From positions 2,604,001 to 2,668,000 of the forward strand of contig NZ_CP049015.1 of NCBI RefSeq assembly GCF_011064845.1: 64,000 nucleotides of DNA. Direction: 5' to 3'. The stretch is from Citrobacter freundii ATCC 8090 = MTCC 1658 = NBRC 12681. Its GTDB lineage: Bacteria; Pseudomonadota; Gammaproteobacteria; Enterobacterales; Enterobacteriaceae. This document shows, one piece after another, positions 61,333 through 64,000 of the stretch. Under the pieces are notes generated by a model. The model ran no database searches. It saw nothing but the letters and a program-made list of their open reading frames with translations, and was not told where the DNA came from. Both the position numbers and the translations under genes were made by a program. The first letter of the stretch is position 1. Each line of letters starts with the position of its first letter.

Positions 61333-62049
61333 TTAGAGATTTGCAACGTTATGATATACTTTTTGAACATCATCGTCATCTTCAAGAGCATCAACAAGCC
61401 CTGCAAAGACTTCTAAATCTTCTGGTGAAAGTTCAATTTCTGATTGAGCAATCATCTCTAATTCTGTAGTTGAGAACTCAGTAATTCCTGCTGCTTTTAG
61501 AGCTGCAATGCCTTTATGAAGATCTGTAGATTCAGTATAAATAACGATGTTTCCTTCTTCCTCGGTTACATCACGAACATCTACTTCAGCATTAAGCAGA
61601 ATTTCAAAAATATGGTCAGGGTCTGTCCCTTCAAATACAATTACTCCGGTATTGTCAAACATATAGCTGACAGAACCCGCCGCTCCGATATTCCCGCCTT
61701 TTTTATTAAAAATTGAGCGGACATTAGCAATCGTACGGTTAACGTTTGAAGTCAATGTTTCAGCGATAATCAGTGAGCCACTGGGACCAAAGCCTTCATA
61801 ACGCCCTTGCACGAACGTTTCATCGCTGCCGCCTTTGGCTTTATCAATGGCTTTATCAATAACGTGTTTTGGAACCTGAGCTTGTTTCGCACGTTCAATA
61901 ACGAATTTTAAAGATGTATTTAATTCTGGGTCTGGTTCGCCTTGTTTAGCAGCAGCATAAATTTCTACACCGAATTTTGCATATACATTAGACGTTGCAC
62001 CGTCTTTAGCTGTTTTTTTAGCAACAATATTTGCCCACTTACGTCCCAC
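61333..62049 (-). CDS. yeeN: YeeN, YebC2-type translation/regulatory factor
   Basis: A 238-aa YebC-family protein, almost identical in visible segments to E. coli YeeN ([20 protein letters not shown], same length and ending VYHNVANL). This is the Firmicute-like YebC2 branch, reported to help ribosomes at proline-rich stalls, and differs from the ancestral enterobacterial yebC. In E. coli yeeN is near amn and asn tRNAs; here it lies between trpA and ompW. Codon use is AT-rich compared with the trp genes. GGAGATCATTCC precedes the ATG. Confidence 0.93.
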   Translation of the reverse strand: MGRKWANIVAKKTAKDGATSNVYAKFGVEIYAAAKQGEPDPELNTSLKFVIERAKQAQVPKHVIDKAIDKAKGGSDETFVQGRYEGFGPSGSLIIAETLTSNVNRTIANVRSIFNKKGGNIGAAGSVSYMFDNTGVIVFEGTDPDHIFEILLNAEVDVRDVTEEEGNIVIYTESTDLHKGIAALKAAGITEFSTTELEMIAQSEIELSPEDLEVFAGLVDALEDDDDVQKVYHNVANL

Positions 62050-62208
62050 TGGAATGATCTCCTCGAAAATTCATTTACATTATTGAATGGTAAATAATCT
62101 GCCATCACATTATATCATGATGTATAAACCTTAGTCCATGAAAAATAAAATATCCAAATTTTACGATATGTTACTTTAATTTTATCAATAGTTAACATTT
62201 TGGATAAG

Positions 62209-62358
62209 TTATCCCCTGATTATCTGCAGGTTCTTTTTTGTACGTAATAAATGAGCCGCAGCAATAATGCATAAGAGAATAGAAACAAAAGCGATATTCC
62301 AGATAAACACACAGGCTATTATAGTTACCGCGGTACTGCTTAAAGAGAGCGCTACAAG
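62209..62358 (-). pseudogene. Possible C-terminal remnant of a membrane transporter
   Basis: A 49-codon stretch without a start, ending in TAA, whose translation is one long hydrophobic helix followed by a basic tail (AAAHLLRTKKNLQIIRG). It looks like the last membrane segment of a transporter. It is preceded in frame by TGA. The call rests on composition only. Confidence 0.3.
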
Positions 62359-62565
62359 TCATCTTGCACTGCGCCTTATTTGATAGTGTGTTCGTTTAGT
62401 ACCGGGACAAGATACTTAGCCTATATTTACTCCACCACTCCAACAAAGGGAAATGCTAAATGGGTGGAGCGGTACAACCAGCATCTCTGACTGATGTATT
62501 CAGAAGCACACGTGACTCAGTTGACTACGGCTGGTCAAAATAACGATACGCGTGGAAAAGAATGG

Positions 62566-62594
62566 AAAAAAACTGGTCATTTGATGACCAGTTT
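62566..62594 (-). terminator. ompW terminator
   Basis: AAAACTGGTCATCAAATGAC then CAGTTTTTTTCC on the minus strand: nine-base arms around a short loop, with a T-run. Confidence 0.9.
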
Positions 62595-62618
62595 TGCAGA
62601 GGAGTTTTGCAGAAGAAC

Positions 62619-63257
62619 TTAAAAACGATAACCCGCAGAGAACATAAACACCCACGGATCGAGGCGTACACTGTCGCGCTGCTGGACGCCACCCATTTTA
62701 TAGCTTGCGGTGGTGTCGATATCCATGTACCAGACCGACATGTTAATCAGCCAGTCGCGGTTAATCAGATAGTCCATACCGACTTGCCCTGCTGCACCCC
62801 AGGAATCTTTCAGACTCAGGTCCGATAATCCTGTTTCTTTACCGTTATCGTTAAAGCCTTCATCGAAGAAGGTCGTGTAGTTCACACCAACACCTACGTA
62901 CGGACGCAGTTTACTGCTGGAGTCACCGAAGTACCACTGTGCCATTAACGTCGGCGGCAAATGATGTACGGTGGCAATATCACCCGTTGCTGCAGTACCA
63001 ATTTTATGGCGGAACGGTGTAGCCGCCAGTAATTCAACACCGATATTGTCGGTTGCCATGTAGGTAAATGTCAGACCCAACTGCGTGTTATTGCTGACAT
63101 CAAAGCCACCTAAGCTGCCCAGCGTACCACCTGCACCTTCCGTCGGTCTGACGGTGGCAGAACCTGCACGAATAAAGAACTCTCCAGCTTCATGCGCAAA
63201 TGCGTTACCAGAGAGAAGAGTTGTTAAAGCCAATGCTGCAACTGTTAATTTTTTCAT
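62619..63257 (-). CDS. ompW: Outer membrane protein W
   Basis: A 212-aa eight-stranded beta-barrel porin-like protein. A signal peptide is cleaved after NAFA, and the chain ends in the assembly signal FSAGYRF. It forms a small hydrophobic channel and is a receptor for colicin S4. In E. coli it responds to oxygen through FNR, and an FNR-like site lies upstream here. Confidence 0.97.
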   Translation of the reverse strand: MKKLTVAALALTTLLSGNAFAHEAGEFFIRAGSATVRPTEGAGGTLGSLGGFDVSNNTQLGLTFTYMATDNIGVELLAATPFRHKIGTAATGDIATVHHLPPTLMAQWYFGDSSSKLRPYVGVGVNYTTFFDEGFNDNGKETGLSDLSLKDSWGAAGQVGMDYLINRDWLINMSVWYMDIDTTASYKMGGVQQRDSVRLDPWVFMFSAGYRF

Positions 63258-63360
63258 GTCCGCTCCATCGTTATGGTTATAAAAGCGGAATGAATATACC
63301 TACTTTGGAGTAATAAATGATCTAACATGGATCACATTGACTTTGATAATTTAACATTTA

Positions 63361-63374
63361 TTGATCCAGATTAA
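63361..63374. promoter_or_regulatory. FNR-like binding site upstream of ompW
   Basis: TTGATCCAGATTAA matches TTGAT-N4-ATCAA at nine of ten fixed positions. It is about 105 nt upstream of the ompW start, on the known FNR-regulated side. Confidence 0.55.
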
Positions 63375-63473
63375 GTTAGAACTTGCATTCAAAATCCTGG
63401 TTAAATTAATTCAGATCAATTTTGATATATTTTCAATGTGCAAGTACCTCCAGCTCATTGCTGATGGGTGATG

Positions 63474-63500
63474 GTTATCTGCACGCGATGCGCAGATAAC
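63474..63500. repeat. Inverted repeat between ompW and yciC
   Basis: GTTATCTGC and GCAGATAAC, perfect 9-nt arms with a 9-nt spacer. No T-run follows, so a protein-binding site is more likely than a terminator. Confidence 0.55.
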
Positions 63501-63598
63501 AAACAGCGTTCATGCACGACGCTGAAGTCATAGCCAAAAATTACCGCAGCTTTACAAAGATATGCTTTTCCATACATCGCGCGATGCTGCCACTGTAG

Positions 63599-64000
<402 letters not shown>

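Larger units (their letters stand above)
62050..62618. other. Gap between yeeN and ompW
   Basis: About 570 bp, AT-rich, holding the yeeN promoter, a possible membrane-protein remnant (62209-62358) and the ompW terminator. No tRNA gene or intact coding frame was seen. Confidence 0.5.

Overview
The window reads as the chromosome of an enterobacterium of the Citrobacter freundii group. Most of it is a conserved backbone that follows the E. coli/Salmonella gene order: ycj, psp, sap, fabI, rnb, osmB, pyrF, lapAB, ribA, acnA, cysB, topA, sohB, btuR, rluB, yciO, rnm, trp, ompW and yciC. The genus call rests mainly on the pspF-sapA gap. There, an in-frame remnant of a QnrB pentapeptide protein sits where Citrobacter species are known to carry chromosomal qnrB. 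A sap-linked degenerate EAL gene, as in Salmonella, fits this too. I could run no database search, so the species is not fixed.

Region by region. (1) 1-9,976: a minus-strand ycjMNOPQRST catabolic operon. It combines a GH13 sucrose-phosphorylase-like enzyme, an ABC sugar importer lacking its ATPase here, a guloside-to-glucoside oxidation/epimerisation/reduction set, and a GH65 kojibiose phosphorylase. Two copies of one LacI-type operator lie at its two ends. (2) 10,142-12,832: the phage-shock operon pspABCD with divergent pspF and a sigma54 promoter; pspE is missing. (3) 12,880-13,496: the qnrB relic and an unknown 107-codon gene, in the gap that holds the puu cluster in E. coli. (4) 13,808-19,817: sapABCDF and a degenerate EAL-domain gene. 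(5) 20,260-44,687: housekeeping genes for fatty acid synthesis, RNA decay, c-di-GMP turnover, pyrimidine synthesis, LPS control, riboflavin, aconitase, cysteine regulation, topoisomerase and cobalamin, with small genes (yciZ, ymiA, yciX) and two REP-type repeats.

(6) 44,706-50,229: a compact integrated element in the rluB leader. It is bounded by a 16-bp direct repeat and carries a tyrosine recombinase, an intact IS3-family insertion, a secreted protein, a membrane-anchored protein and an HNH nuclease. The last two form a likely operon. This is the strongest candidate in the window for an undescribed, possibly defensive, system. (7) 50,296-58,628: yciO, rnm and the complete trp operon with promoter, operator, leader peptide and attenuator. 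(8) 58,628-62,358: an accessory stretch between trpA and ompW, replacing E. coli yciGFE. It has a membrane diguanylate cyclase, a phage-like small gene, an orphan NTF2-like immunity-type protein, a yeeN/YebC2 gene and a possible transporter remnant. (9) 62,566-64,000: ompW and the start of yciC, which is cut by the window edge.

Start codons were adjusted where homologue length, ribosome binding sites or operator overlap favoured a different codon from the longest frame. Functional statements come from recognised families recalled from memory. Functions for the island and the trpA-ompW accessory genes are inference.
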